Shown here: positions 53,190-62,700 of the stretch, in pieces
How positions within the stretch are numbered: the first letter of the stretch is position 1
Layout: every line of letters begins with the position of its first letter
Assembly: GCA_947452765.1 (NCBI GenBank)
Contig: CANGDR010000005.1
Span: 16,826-80,825 of the forward strand
Direction of reading: 5' to 3'
Origin: Actinomycetota bacterium
GTDB taxonomy: Bacteria > Actinomycetota > Actinomycetes > S36-B12 > UBA5976
Length of the DNA stretch: 64,000 nt
Made by a program: the position numbers and the translations under genes
Notes under the pieces: model-generated
Told to the model about the DNA's origin: nothing
Databases searched by the model: none
The model's input: only the letters and a program-made list of their open reading frames with translations

Positions 53190-54541
53190 CTCCGGAAATA
53201 CTCCCCAGATAGGTGAACATCGCGTTGTGCAAGTCGATCTAGGAATTCCGGCATAATTCCCGTAGGTAGCAGTTGCCCCACTTCTACGCGTGAGCTGGAA
53301 TCGGAATATTCAAATGAATACAAATCCTGCATCACGATGGTTTCGCCTTCTAGGCCAGTAATCTCGCTAATTTTTGTGATCCGGCGTGAACCATCACGCA
53401 TCCTTGATTGCTGAACAATGATATTTATCGCGTGTGTAATTTGTTCCCGGATTGCTCTTACCGGCAAATCCATGCCAGCCATCAGCACCATAGTTTCAAT
53501 TCTGGACAACGCATCGCGTGTGGTATTTGCGTGAACTGTAGTCAGCGAACCATCATGACCGGTATTCATTGCCTGCAACATATCTAGGGCCGCGCCATCT
53601 CGAACTTCACCTACAACAATTCGATCTGGTCGCATGCGAAGTGAGTTCTTTACTAGGTCACGGATTGTTACTAGACCCTTATCTTCAGTATTCGAGGGCC
53701 GTGTCTCCAACCGAACGACGTGAGGTTGTCCAAGTGAAAGTTCTGCTGCATCCTCAACAGTAATGATTCTCTCGTTGTCAGGAATAAAGGATGACAGCAC
53801 GTTTAAAGTGGTCGTTTTACCTGAGCCCGTACCGCCACTAATAACAATATTCAGACGTCCCTCTACGCAGGCGGCCAAGACGTCCATCGCATTCTGCGGA
53901 ATAGTGTCCGTAGCAACTAGATCGCGGCTCGTAAAGGCATCTTCACTGAATTTACGAATCGTGAGTGACGAGCCATCTAGTGAAATTGGAGGCACTACTG
54001 CGTTAACTCGACTTCCATCAGCGAGGCGCGCATCGACCATTGGACTTGATTCATCAACACGCCGACCAACGCTGCTAACAATTCGATCGATCGTGCGCCG
54101 TAAATGCTCTTCACTTGCAAAGCTCAATTGTGATGGGAATATATTTCCGTCACGCTCAACAAATATTCGATCAAATCTGTTAACCATGATTTCGCTGATA
54201 TTTGGATCGCGCAAGAGTGGCTGCAGTGGGCCCAGTCCCAAGATTTCATCAGTGACTTCTTGCATCATTCGAGCTCGATCTAAGCCAGAAAGTGGCCGAT
54301 CTATTGCATCTAAAACTTTGGTTGAAGCTTCGAATACATGCTTTTCGAGAACATCAATATCAACCTGATCGCCATAAAGTTGTTGGCCCAGAATTTCGAT
54401 TAGTTCTTCGTGGACTCTAAATTTGATGTCGCGCTCATCGTCAAACGCAATATCGTGCGAGATGTGGCGCAAACTTTGTGCCGCAATAACTGATTTTGCT
54501 TCGGAAGCATCAGTTCTTGCTAAGCGATCTGCCAGTGTCAT
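53186..54541 (-). CDS. tadA: Tad pilus assembly ATPase TadA (CpaF family)
   Basis: 451 residues. Hexameric secretion ATPase energising Flp pilus assembly. Walker A ISGGTGSGKTTTLN, Asp box VTVEDAAELSL-like ITVEDAAELSLGQPHVV, Walker B RIVVGEVRDGAALDML and His box NTGHDGSLTTVHANT. The N-terminal 90 residues are helical with the CpaF segment EVTDEILGLGPLQPLLRDP. ATGA overlaps with its neighbours on both sides. Confidence 0.96.
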   Translation of the reverse strand: MTLADRLARTDASEAKSVIAAQSLRHISHDIAFDDERDIKFRVHEELIEILGQQLYGDQVDIDVLEKHVFEASTKVLDAIDRPLSGLDRARMMQEVTDEILGLGPLQPLLRDPNISEIMVNRFDRIFVERDGNIFPSQLSFASEEHLRRTIDRIVSSVGRRVDESSPMVDARLADGSRVNAVVPPISLDGSSLTIRKFSEDAFTSRDLVATDTIPQNAMDVLAACVEGRLNIVISGGTGSGKTTTLNVLSSFIPDNERIITVEDAAELSLGQPHVVRLETRPSNTEDKGLVTIRDLVKNSLRMRPDRIVVGEVRDGAALDMLQAMNTGHDGSLTTVHANTTRDALSRIETMVLMAGMDLPVRAIREQITHAINIIVQQSRMRDGSRRITKISEITGLEGETIVMQDLYSFEYSDSSSRVEVGQLLPTGIMPEFLDRLAQRDVHLSGEYFRR

Positions 54542-55701
54542 TTTGATTCACCTAACCTGCGTAAGATTCGTCTACCGCTCTTTTGGGCAGGTCTATCAAG
54601 TATCAAATCCGCTATTGATTGAACAGCTCGGCTAACAGGATGCTTGGAATCAGAACCATAGAGTGTTTCGCCACGGTTTACTGAAGTTGGCACTGCATTG
54701 CTAGAAGGGATTCTGATAGCTACTGAAGTACCTATCGAACGCTCCACGTCTCCTACAGTTAACCCAGCATTTAGATCACTTTCATTTACAATCACAATTC
54801 GTTTGCTAGGTGGCAGCCCAAGTTCATCCAAAGTATTGCTTGAGACGCGCAAGTTCTTGAGAGTTGGAACATCCAGCGTGGTAATCAGCAAATGGTAATC
54901 AGCAATATCGAATGCTTCCAAAATTACGTCGGTAAACGCCGGGGATGAGTCGATGACTACATAGTCATACATCTCTCGAAGTTGAGTAAGCACCGATCGA
55001 GCCAATTCACTTGTTATGTATTCGGCATCAACTGGGTTAGGTGGAGCAAGGAGAATGTCGAAATTTGGTTTGTAATTTATTACGAGCGACGAGAGCGCTT
55101 GTTTATCGATATGATCTTTCATTTCGACTGCATTAGAAATCGACTTACTTGGAGTTATTCGCAGAGCAATACCTATATCGCCAAACTGTAAGTCAAAGTC
55201 AACCAAACAAACGCTTCTGCCAGATGTTGCTGCTAACGATTCAGCCAAGTTTGTGGAAATAGTCGTCTTTCCACACCCACCTTTAGCTGAAAACACAAGG
55301 ATTGTTTTGCCAACTTCGTGAAGCGGATTTGTATCGGTTGAGCCTGAGAACTTACTCGAAAGGGATTGCGATCTCTTGGCAGCTTTCAAAATCTCTGCCG
55401 AATCATCAACGTTAATGACTTCACGGATACCAGAACGTATCGCTTGGTTCAAGATTGAAAGATCAACACGTCGTCTAGTAAGAAGAATTCCAAGACTTGG
55501 ACGAGAGACTCGAAATCTTTCAGCCAGATTCGTTGCAGAATCCAGATCCATATCTGGTCCCACGATTACGAGTTGTTCACCTGGATTCTCTAAAAGAAAT
55601 TCATCAAGCTTCGCGATAGATTCAACAAATTGTGTATCTTCACCTAAGGTAAATCTAAATCTTTCGTTGGTTTCTAGGCTTATACCTAATACCACAGCCA
55701 T
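54538..55701 (-). CDS. tadZ: Pilus assembly protein TadZ/CpaE (ParA/MinD-like)
   Basis: 387 residues. Residues 1-115 form a receiver-like domain (LVIVGPDMDLDSATNLAERF, LGILLTRR) and from about 130 a deviant-Walker ATPase: LVFSAKGGCGKTTISTNLAE, VDFDLQFGDIGIALRI, VIDSSPAFTDVILEAF. TadZ-type proteins localise the pilus machine to a site in the cell. The N-terminal domain seems to lack a clear phospho-acceptor in the usual place. 4-nt overlap with tadA. Confidence 0.93.
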   Translation of the reverse strand: MAVVLGISLETNERFRFTLGEDTQFVESIAKLDEFLLENPGEQLVIVGPDMDLDSATNLAERFRVSRPSLGILLTRRRVDLSILNQAIRSGIREVINVDDSAEILKAAKRSQSLSSKFSGSTDTNPLHEVGKTILVFSAKGGCGKTTISTNLAESLAATSGRSVCLVDFDLQFGDIGIALRITPSKSISNAVEMKDHIDKQALSSLVINYKPNFDILLAPPNPVDAEYITSELARSVLTQLREMYDYVVIDSSPAFTDVILEAFDIADYHLLITTLDVPTLKNLRVSSNTLDELGLPPSKRIVIVNESDLNAGLTVGDVERSIGTSVAIRIPSSNAVPTSVNRGETLYGSDSKHPVSRAVQSIADLILDRPAQKSGRRILRRLGESK

Positions 55702-56276
55702 TAATTCACTCCTGAGAAAATGGTGCCGTCGTTTACCCCGGCATCTGGGACAACTTTGGTATCACCGCTTAATAGTCCGAAGTAGAGCGAGCCGGATTGA
55801 ATTCCGTGGACGAGGCGCTCAGCCTCATTTTGGGTCACTGCAACGGTCACAATGAACTTCGTGGCATCGGTAATTACGGCATCAACTTCTTTAGCGGTTG
55901 TGTAGCCTCCGATACCAATCACCTGAACTTTGGTCAGAAGAACCCGGGTTTCTTTAATTGGAAGTCCGTTTGCACCAAGTGATACAGAAATCACCGTGTC
56001 GAATACTGTGATGTAAGAACCTGGCCGCAGGAAGCTGCCAACGTGTGCCGCATCCGATAAGTCAACGGACATTGCGATCTTTCCAGAAGGGACACTGAGC
56101 GGCCCAACCGCAGCAGCAAGTGCTGGTTGCGGATTACCAGACTGCATACCCAAGTTTGAGGCTGCGGCAGTTGGTTGCGCTGTCGGTGATGATTGCGAGC
56201 TAGCTCGAAATACCAAGAAAGCAACTACACCCGCGATAATCGCAGCAATTAATAAATATCTTGTTTTGGTTTTCAT
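55701..56276 (-). CDS. cpaB: CpaB/RcpC-type SAF-domain pilus assembly protein
   Basis: 191 residues. An N-terminal helix (LIAAIIAGVVAFLVF) anchors it, followed by an SAF domain (SVPSGKIAMSVDLSDAAHVGSFLRPGSYITVFDTV) and VVTVGNAT-like TVAVTQNEAERLVHGI. RcpC/CpaB works at the cell surface; in diderms it associates with the secretin, which is absent here, so in this monoderm it may bind peptidoglycan or glycans. AAGGGGAAA precedes the ATG at 56276; tadZ overlaps its stop by 1 nt. Confidence 0.9.
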   Translation of the reverse strand: MKTKTRYLLIAAIIAGVVAFLVFRASSQSSPTAQPTAAASNLGMQSGNPQPALAAAVGPLSVPSGKIAMSVDLSDAAHVGSFLRPGSYITVFDTVISVSLGANGLPIKETRVLLTKVQVIGIGGYTTAKEVDAVITDATKFIVTVAVTQNEAERLVHGIQSGSLYFGLLSGDTKVVPDAGVNDGTIFSGVN

Positions 56277-56286
56277 TTTTCCCCTT

Positions 56287-57390
56287 CTAAGGAATCAAAT
56301 TGACGGCCATCGCGCCTAGCGCAGGAACTGACGAACTGGTAGAAACATTTCCAAGTGGAACGACACCTTTGGTGAACTGCCCAACGATGCAGAGGTTTGC
56401 GCAAGCCGTGGAAGTAAATGTTGGTGAGCCGTAAAGCACTCCACCATATTTAAAGCTGACGAGCTTAATTCGCACAAAGGAAATTACCTGGAATTTTCTT
56501 GTGACTCCAGAAAGAGTTGAGGTAGAAAATACTGGTAAATAGACTTGTTGATTGATTGCTAATTTAAGCCGATTCAATAGTCCAGAACATAGTGTTGACA
56601 TACTTGCCGGCGCCACATAATTGAGTGAGTCTCCAACATTTACTATTGTTCCCGAATCACATGTGGAATCCATATTTGGAATAGCGACAACTGATAAGCC
56701 GGCGTCTTTCCCTGTGAGCGTCAGACCATCAAGACTGGATATACCGGTGCAAGTTGTACTCGCTGGAGTGAACTGCGGAATAATTTTGTTGGAAGCACCT
56801 GGTGTTGCGTAGCTACACGCAGACATTGCTAGCGGAAGTATTACATTTGCCTTGACGGTCTTCCCCCAAATGGCTTGAGAGCAAGCCTTCATGGTCCAGC
56901 TGCCATCTGATGCATTTCCGGCCCCAAACATTCCTGCGAACGCCGGAGCTAAAGCAGTTCCACCAGTGGACGTAAGGGTCCGTGATCTAACACGAACAAA
57001 CCCAGACGTTGGTAGCTGTGCGGCTGAAGGAGTAGTTTGGCAGTCCTTTGAATTTCCATTAAGTGGTCCACATCCAGCTAGGGGCGAACTTCCACATCTC
57101 TCAGAAATTGCAGTGTTCAAATCTGGTGAATTATTTTGCGCAAATATTGTTGGGTCATTGGTCGCACAGTTAAGACCTAAGGCGCAGTTTTGGCCAAGGT
57201 AAAGCGCGGAAGCATCGGCAGCATTTTGAACTATGCGACGCTCTAACATAAGTTGTCCGCCGTCAACGACCAGGGCAAATAGGCCACCCATAATGCCCAT
57301 TAGAACTATTACCGTAAAAAGAATTGTTACGGCACCTTCGTCTGCATTCAAAGTTTTAGGTAGGCGCAATTTCGTTACGACTGGGAACAT
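56287..57390 (-). CDS. tadG: TadG-like pilus assembly protein
   Basis: 367 residues. N-terminal TadE/TadG-type segment with a membrane helix (GAVTILFTVIVLMGIMGGLFALVV, about 19-42) then DGGQLMLERRIVQNAADASALYLGQ, characteristic of TadG. The rest (about 70-367) is extracellular, rich in Cys, Ser, Thr and Gly with several Cys pairs (CALGLNC, CNxC-type spacing), and no VWA domain; the VWA usually carried by TadG is instead on the TadB fusion. Overlaps tadE by 16 nt. Confidence 0.85.
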   Translation of the reverse strand: MFPVVTKLRLPKTLNADEGAVTILFTVIVLMGIMGGLFALVVDGGQLMLERRIVQNAADASALYLGQNCALGLNCATNDPTIFAQNNSPDLNTAISERCGSSPLAGCGPLNGNSKDCQTTPSAAQLPTSGFVRVRSRTLTSTGGTALAPAFAGMFGAGNASDGSWTMKACSQAIWGKTVKANVILPLAMSACSYATPGASNKIIPQFTPASTTCTGISSLDGLTLTGKDAGLSVVAIPNMDSTCDSGTIVNVGDSLNYVAPASMSTLCSGLLNRLKLAINQQVYLPVFSTSTLSGVTRKFQVISFVRIKLVSFKYGGVLYGSPTFTSTACANLCIVGQFTKGVVPLGNVSTSSSVPALGAMAVNLIP

Positions 57391-57842
57391 AACATTTGCC
57401 CTGAACTAGAGACATTCATACCGAGTCCGGCGCCATCGATCAGCGTGGAATTCGGATCGAAGAATTGCACTAACTGCATTGGTGTAATCCACTGGAAGTT
57501 TGTACTGATCGTGACCGTTGTTGTTGCTGTAGGTGCGTTTCCTGAAACGCACGGCGAAGTAGTGACAACCAGTCCCGAAGGGGAAAGCGCTGCTAGCGCA
57601 CCAACTCCCGGTGCGGAATCGTTTACAATTTTGGTGATTTGCGCTTGCGACATTGAAAGCGAACTGCCGCGCGCAGCTTCTCTACTCGCTGAGTTAAGGC
57701 TAATTTCAATAAAGAAAAGTCGGCCAAAATCAATCATTAGCAGAATGAGAAGAAGCAGCAGCGGAAGAATTATTGCAAACTCAACCGCCGCCGCTCCCTT
57801 TTCACTTTTGAGCGCACGCCGAGGAAACATGTTAATTGCCAT
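57375..57842 (-). CDS. tadE: TadE-like pseudopilin
   Basis: 155 residues. RALKSEKGAAAVEFAIILPLLLLL: a prepilin-like signature with Gly before AAAVEF and the Glu at +5, then a hydrophobic helix and FFIEISLNSASREAARGSS, typical of TadE. Cleaved by TadV in other systems. ATG 57842 with AAGGAGAGAG about 9 nt upstream; an in-frame ATG four codons later is possible. Lies 27 nt downstream of the second flp gene. Confidence 0.9.
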   Translation of the reverse strand: MAINMFPRRALKSEKGAAAVEFAIILPLLLLLILLMIDFGRLFFIEISLNSASREAARGSSLSMSQAQITKIVNDSAPGVGALAALSPSGLVVTTSPCVSGNAPTATTTVTISTNFQWITPMQLVQFFDPNSTLIDGAGLGMNVSSSGQMLCSQS

Positions 57843-57869
57843 GACGGCTCTCTCCTTAGTTGATGTTGC

Positions 57870-58046
57870 TTAAGGAGTGATTGCGTTTTTAACGGTGGTG
57901 AACAGGTTGTTCAGTTGGCCACCAAGTGCGGTAACAGCACCAATGATTGCCACTGCAATAAGACCTACAAGTAGGGCATATTCAACAGCTGTAGCGCCAC
58001 GATCTTGGCTTGCTAGGGTTTGGAATTTGACGAATAACTTGATCAT
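57870..58046 (-). CDS. flp: Flp/Fap pilin component (copy 2)
   Basis: 58 residues, read from ATG 58046 to TAA 57870-57872. Sequence begins MIKLFVKFQTLASQDRG; the prepilin cleavage site is after Gly17, followed by ATAVEYALLVGLIAVAIIG with the conserved EY at +5/+6 and a hydrophobic helix. This is the major subunit type of Flp pili. AGGTG lies about 6 nt before the start. It lies 27 nt upstream of tadE, so it is the head of, or joined to, the long tad operon. Nearly identical to copy 1 through the signal and helix, differing at the C-terminus (TTVKNAITP). Confidence 0.95.
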   Translation of the reverse strand: MIKLFVKFQTLASQDRGATAVEYALLVGLIAVAIIGAVTALGGQLNNLFTTVKNAITP

Positions 58047-58186
58047 TTCTTTTCACCTATCTTGGGGGAAGGTGTTCCTGTTAATCACAACAGAAACATG
58101 GTTCACTTGCGTAACAAACATCTCAGTTTGAGGTCAATTAAGTCAACGTAGTTTTATGGCGGTTCGTCCGATTTGTCACGTTTTGT

Positions 58187-58366
58187 CTAGATGTTTGCTA
58201 AGGCGTTCTTTACCGTAGTAAACAGGCTGTTTATTTGACCGCCGAGTGCAGTGACGGTGCCAATAATTGCCACTGCGATAAGACCTACAAGTAGGGCATA
58301 TTCAACAGCTGTAGCGCCGCGATCTTGACTTGCTAGGGTTTGGAATTTCACGAATAGCTTCATCAT
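58187..58366 (-). CDS. flp: Flp/Fap pilin component (copy 1)
   Basis: 59 residues from ATG 58366 (or 58363, the frame starts Met-Met) to TAG 58187-58189. MKLFVKFQTLASQDRG then ATAVEYALLVGLIAVAIIG, the same cleavage site and helix as copy 2; C-terminus INSLFTTVKNALANI. AGGTG 7 nt upstream. Separated from copy 2 by about 140 bp that repeat the sequence found upstream of copy 1, so each pilin has its own promoter region. One may be the major pilin and the other a variant or minor one. Confidence 0.95.
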   Translation of the reverse strand: MMKLFVKFQTLASQDRGATAVEYALLVGLIAVAIIGTVTALGGQINSLFTTVKNALANI

Positions 58367-58571
58367 TACTTTTCACCTATCTAGGGGAAGTTGTCCCTAC
58401 CGGTACCGATAGAAACATAGTTCACTTGCGTAACAAAGGTCTCAGTTTGAGGTCAATTAAGTCAATGTATTTTTCTGGCGGTTCGCCCAGTTTGGGAGGT
58501 TTTGTCCAGATCTTTTGGCTGAATTTTGGATGAATAGACTGAAGTTCTTAACTATGAAATGGATGGGCTAA

Positions 58572-59171
58572 ATGACAAGGAAAGTTTTGATCGTCGGAGC
58601 TAATGGGCTACTTGGATCTGGAGCTGTTACAGCCCTGGCTGATCGGTTTGAAATCATAACGGCTTCGCGCAGTGATGAAATTTCTGTTGACTTAACTAAT
58701 CCAAAATCGATCGCTGACATGTATACGAAGGTTGGCAAAGTGGACGCTGTCATTTGTGCCACCGGTAAAGTCCCATTTAAATCTATTACCGAACTTACCC
58801 TCGCGGATTATGAATCAGGGATCGACGACAAGGTTCTGGGTCAGGTTGAATTGGTTCGCCAGGGTATCGATTTTGTTAATGATGGCGGATCTTTCACGCT
58901 TACTACAGGAATTCTTGCACGGGCTGCAATTCCAACCGGAGCCGTTGCATCACTTGCAAATGGCGCATTGGAATCATTCGTGCTTGCTGCTGCAATTGAG
59001 TTGCCGCGAGGTATTCGAATTAATGCAGTCAGCCCAAGTGTTCTTGTTGAAGCTCCCGGATACCACTCATACTTTCCAGGCTTCGAGCAAGTAACTCTTG
59101 CAGCTGTTGGTGTCGCATACGCACAATCAGTAGAAGGTTCTGGCACCGGGAAAATTATTAAAGTCGGCTAA
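58572..59171 (+). CDS. Short SDR-family dehydrogenase
   Basis: 199 residues, a minimal Rossmann-fold SDR. KVLIVGANGLLGSGAVTALADRF at the N-terminus and VICATGKVPFKSI; the usual YxxxK is degenerate (GAVASLANGALESFVLA has the position without Tyr/Lys), like the YwqA/CsgA-type short SDRs that nonetheless bind NADP. Ends SVEGSGTGKIIKVG. Enzymatic role uncertain. GGATGGG lies 5 nt before ATG 58572. A hairpin terminator follows 15 bp after the stop. Confidence 0.82.
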   Translation: MTRKVLIVGANGLLGSGAVTALADRFEIITASRSDEISVDLTNPKSIADMYTKVGKVDAVICATGKVPFKSITELTLADYESGIDDKVLGQVELVRQGIDFVNDGGSFTLTTGILARAAIPTGAVASLANGALESFVLAAAIELPRGIRINAVSPSVLVEAPGYHSYFPGFEQVTLAAVGVAYAQSVEGSGTGKIIKVG

Positions 59172-59185
59172 TGCACCTTGAGTCC

Positions 59186-59206
59186 AACTGGAATAATATT
59201 CCAGTT
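59186..59206 (+). terminator. Terminator of the short SDR gene
   Basis: Perfect 10-bp arms AACTGGAATA / TATTCCAGTT around one centre base, followed by TTTTG on the plus strand. Confidence 0.75.
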
Positions 59207-59291
59207 TTTGTGTAAAACTATTACCAAATAAGAAAATGTCTTAACTTGCCAATCTAAACCTGGCGAAACACATAAATTACTGAGGAGAAAA

Positions 59292-59675
59292 ATGACAAAA
59301 GTAGAAACTTTCAACCCGCAATCCCTTGGCCCGGCAATTATGCCTTATAGCAATGCCGCAGTCGCAAACGGATTTTTATTTGTGGCAGGTCAGGTAGCAC
59401 TTGATCCAGAGGCGAATGTTGTTTCTCCTAATGATTCTTATGCACAAACTAAATGCATTATCGATCGCATCAAAGTTATTCTTGCTGAAAAAGGCGCAAC
59501 GTTAGACAATATCGCGCAGACAACAGTGTTCATCACGGACCTTAAGTACTTACCTGACTACAACCGCGCTTGGACCGAAGAGTTTTCAAACCATAGACCA
59601 GCCCGTGCCACAGTAGTTTGTGGACTTTTGATTGAAGGACTTGTAGTCGAAGTAACTGCAATCGCAGCTCTTTAA
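59292..59675 (+). CDS. ridA: RidA family protein (reactive intermediate deaminase)
   Basis: 127 residues, single RidA/YjgF domain. Conserved GFLFVAGQVALDPEANVV, GATLDNIAQTTVFITDL and the substrate-carboxylate Arg in HRPARATVVCGLLIEG, ending VEVTAIAAL. Hydrolyses reactive enamine/imine intermediates from PLP enzymes. GAGGAG 5 nt before ATG 59292. Followed at once by a perfect 16-bp palindrome and then a hairpin terminator shared with the convergent ferredoxin oxidoreductase gene. Confidence 0.92.
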   Translation: MTKVETFNPQSLGPAIMPYSNAAVANGFLFVAGQVALDPEANVVSPNDSYAQTKCIIDRIKVILAEKGATLDNIAQTTVFITDLKYLPDYNRAWTEEFSNHRPARATVVCGLLIEGLVVEVTAIAAL

Positions 59676-59689
59676 TCAAACGTTTGATT
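59674..59689. repeat. Perfect palindrome at the ridA stop codon
   Basis: AATCAAAC / GTTTGATT, 16 bp without spacer, overlapping the last two bases of the ridA stop. Confidence 0.6.
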
Positions 59690-59699
59690 TACATAAGCT

Positions 59700-59741
59700 C
59701 CTTACTACCCGGTTATATAGCTATCTAATCGGGTAGTAAGG
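59700..59741. terminator. Bidirectional terminator between ridA and the ferredoxin oxidoreductase gene
   Basis: Perfect 12-bp stem CCTTACTACCCG / CGGGTAGTAAGG with an 18-nt loop; the loop itself has some internal pairing. Ends 1 bp before the stop of the convergent gene. Confidence 0.75.
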
Positions 59742-59742
59742 A

Positions 59743-62700
59743 CTAGTGCGAAATACTTTCAGTTGACGAGAATTTAAGTGCGATTTCTTCTCGCAATTCT
59801 GCGCGTTGGACTCTATAAATTTCGACGTTATCTAGCTTGATAAATTCATAACCTCGAATGACATCTGGCAGACTTGCCAGCTTTACAACCGAATCATGCG
59901 TTCGCGAATTCAGGTGCTCAATAGCCCAATGCATATCCTGGCTGTACTCCTCAATTAACTCTCGTTCTACGCGGCGAACGTGTGCATAGCCAAAGATGTC
60001 GAATGGAGTTCCCCGAAGTTTGCGAGCAACAGCTAGCAGCCTGATGATCCATCGGGAACCGGGTCCAAAAGCAATTTTGTTTTGCATGCCTAGCGAGCGC
60101 AAGATCGGTGGATGAAGCAACAAGCTGATTTTGGCATCTTGGCCAAATTCTTCGCGAATCTGAAGTTGCATTTGTGGGTCCAAATGTAACCGCGCGACTT
60201 CATACTCATCTTTGTAAGCCATGAGTTTATGTAACCCAACAGCAACTGCTTCACTAAATTCTGTTGACTCAATTGTGCGTTCCGCATTAACTACATCGGC
60301 CATAACCGTTGCAAATTGCTGCGCATATTTTGTGTTTTGGTAAGCGCTAAGTTCTTGTACTCGCTTACTCACAAGCGGGTACAAATTACTATCTGGATCG
60401 ATGCCAATAGAATCCGTTATGGCTTTCTCAACCTGAGATACCACAAATTCAGTTGATGATTCACTTATGCTCGCCAAGGCCTTTGGATTTGCAACCATCT
60501 GGCGACCTCGACGAAATGCTTGGACATTGGATTCGACGGCGACTCCATTTATCGCAATTGCTTCTTCGATTGCGCTAGCTGGGAGCGATAATGCGCCTAG
60601 TTGGAAGGCGGCACCAAGCAACATAATGTTTGAATACTGTTCGCCACCAAATATTTCTTTCGAAATAGTTTGCGCATCAAACAGCGAGTAGCGGCCTTCA
60701 CCACAAAGTTCGGTAAGTTCGGCGGCAACTGCCTCCAGATTCGGTGCCTGCATTTTTGGATTAACAACCATGGCGCCCGTTGGCACCAACCGGGTTGATC
60801 CAACCGCAATCGTGTGACCTGGCTTAATAACTGCAACATTCATTGGATCTGCGGCCACGATTAGATCGCAGGCTATGTAGACGTCTGCCGAACCTGGGGC
60901 AACTCGGGCGGCCGGTTCTTCGGACCGACGTCCAAGTTTGATGTCAGAAACAACTGCGCCACCCTTTTGCGCTAATCCAGTTTGATCCACACCATGGACA
61001 TCAACTCCGGCAATGTGGGCAGCTTGTGCCAAAATTTGGGCAACCGTGACAACACCGGTGCCGCCAATGCCACAGATGCGGATGTCCACAGATTCATCGG
61101 CTGAGCGCAACTTAGGTGTGGGTAGTTCGTCTTGAGATAGCTGCGGCCAACTAGAAACCTTGCGAACGATTTTGGTGCCGCGGATTACCTGAACAAACGA
61201 AGGACAGTCACCACTGACGCAGGTGTAGTCCTTATTGCAAGTAGTTTGATTAATTCGCGTTTTACGGCCGAATTCAGTTTCAACTGGCTCGACAGACAGG
61301 CAGTTGGACTTTGTACCGCAATCGCCACAACCCTCGCAGACGCGTTCATTGATAACGATTCGCTTTACTGGGTCTGGCATTAAACCGCGCTTACGTTTAC
61401 GTCGTTTCTCGGTGGCACATTCTTGCTCGTGAATGAGTACTGAGATTCCCTTAACACTTTCGAATTCTTCTTGCACGGCGACTATCTCGGTGCGGTCTCG
61501 GACCTTAACGCCTTTAGGAAATTTAACGCCTCGATATTTTTTTAATTCATCGGTGGTGACTACAACGCGCGTTACGCCTTCGGCAACCAAAACGTCTACG
61601 AGCTCAGGAATAGTTAAAACTCCTGGTGCATTTTGACCACCAGTCATAGCTACTGCAGAATTATAAAAAATCTTGTAAGTCATGTTGACGCCTGCGGCCA
61701 CCGCCGCACGGATAGCTAGATGACCAGAGTGATGGAATGTGCCGTCGCCAATGTGTTGCGTCATTCGATCGCGAGTCATAAAAGGTGCCATGCCAATCCA
61801 TTGCGCACCCTCACCACCCATCTGTGCCAACAGACCGCCCTCGGCAATACCAGGTTTTTGTAGCGAGGTTAAGAACCCGCAACCAGTTCCAGTTCCAATA
61901 AACACATCATCAGGTATGCGCATTGAACTACTATGTGGGCAACCCGAACAAACAAATGGCGGCCGGGAAATCATGGGAAGGTCAATTCTTATGGAAGTTG
62001 GCCGCTGATTCGATAGCCAAGCTTGAGCTTTCTCATTATTAATCCGTTCAGCTAAGTATTTAGCCAAAATTGGAGTTAAGCGTCCGACATCAAGGACGCC
62101 GGCTGAAGGCAATAACTCGTCTCCCGCAGGACCGCGCTTTCCATGAACTTGTGGCGCATCCTTAGTGCCATACAGAACATCTTTAATTGCAGCTTCGACA
62201 AATGTTCGCTTCTCTTCCACAACCAGCACGGTGTCGATACCTGATACAAACTCATGAATAGCCGTTGGATCTATTGGATGAATCATGCCGAGTTTGAGAA
62301 TTCGAATTCCAGCTGCTTCACAGGCTTCCAGGGTTAACCCAATTCTTGCCAGTGATTCGATTAGATCTAAGTACGTCTTTCCAGCTGCAATGATTCCAAG
62401 TTTGTCGGATGCAGACTTGGCTACACACTTATTCAACCCATTTGCAGACGCATACCGCATGGCCATTATTGGTCGCTGACTATTTAGCGTTGCCTCCAGA
62501 CTTAAAGTCGATGGTGGAAGTAAAAATCCAGTCAATGCGTGCTGAAATTCAACTCCATTGATTACATTGTCAGGTTTGACTATCGATATGCGATCGACAT
62601 CTATATTGACTGCAGATGTTCCATCTGCAACATCTGCGACTATTTTTAGTGCAGACCACATGCCGCTTGCACGCGACATTTCAATTGCATGCCGGCCATA

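Larger units (their letters stand above)
57870..58506 (-). repeat. Tandem duplication of an about 320-bp unit: flp gene plus upstream region
   Basis: The two units are offset by about 320 bp. Besides the coding part, the upstream region is conserved: TTCACTTGCGTAACAAA (58102 and 58421), TCTCAGTTTGAGGTCAATTA, then GTCAA, GGCGGTTCG and GTTTTGTC in the same order. The conserved block of the downstream unit reaches over the stop codon of copy 1. Confidence 0.85.

Noticed and set aside
58187..58506. Tandem flp unit as an insertion element
   Set aside because: No terminal inverted repeats or transposase; the repeat is a gene-plus-promoter duplication.
58330..58533. Plus-strand open frame over the first flp gene
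   Set aside because: Shadow of the flp gene and its repeated upstream region.
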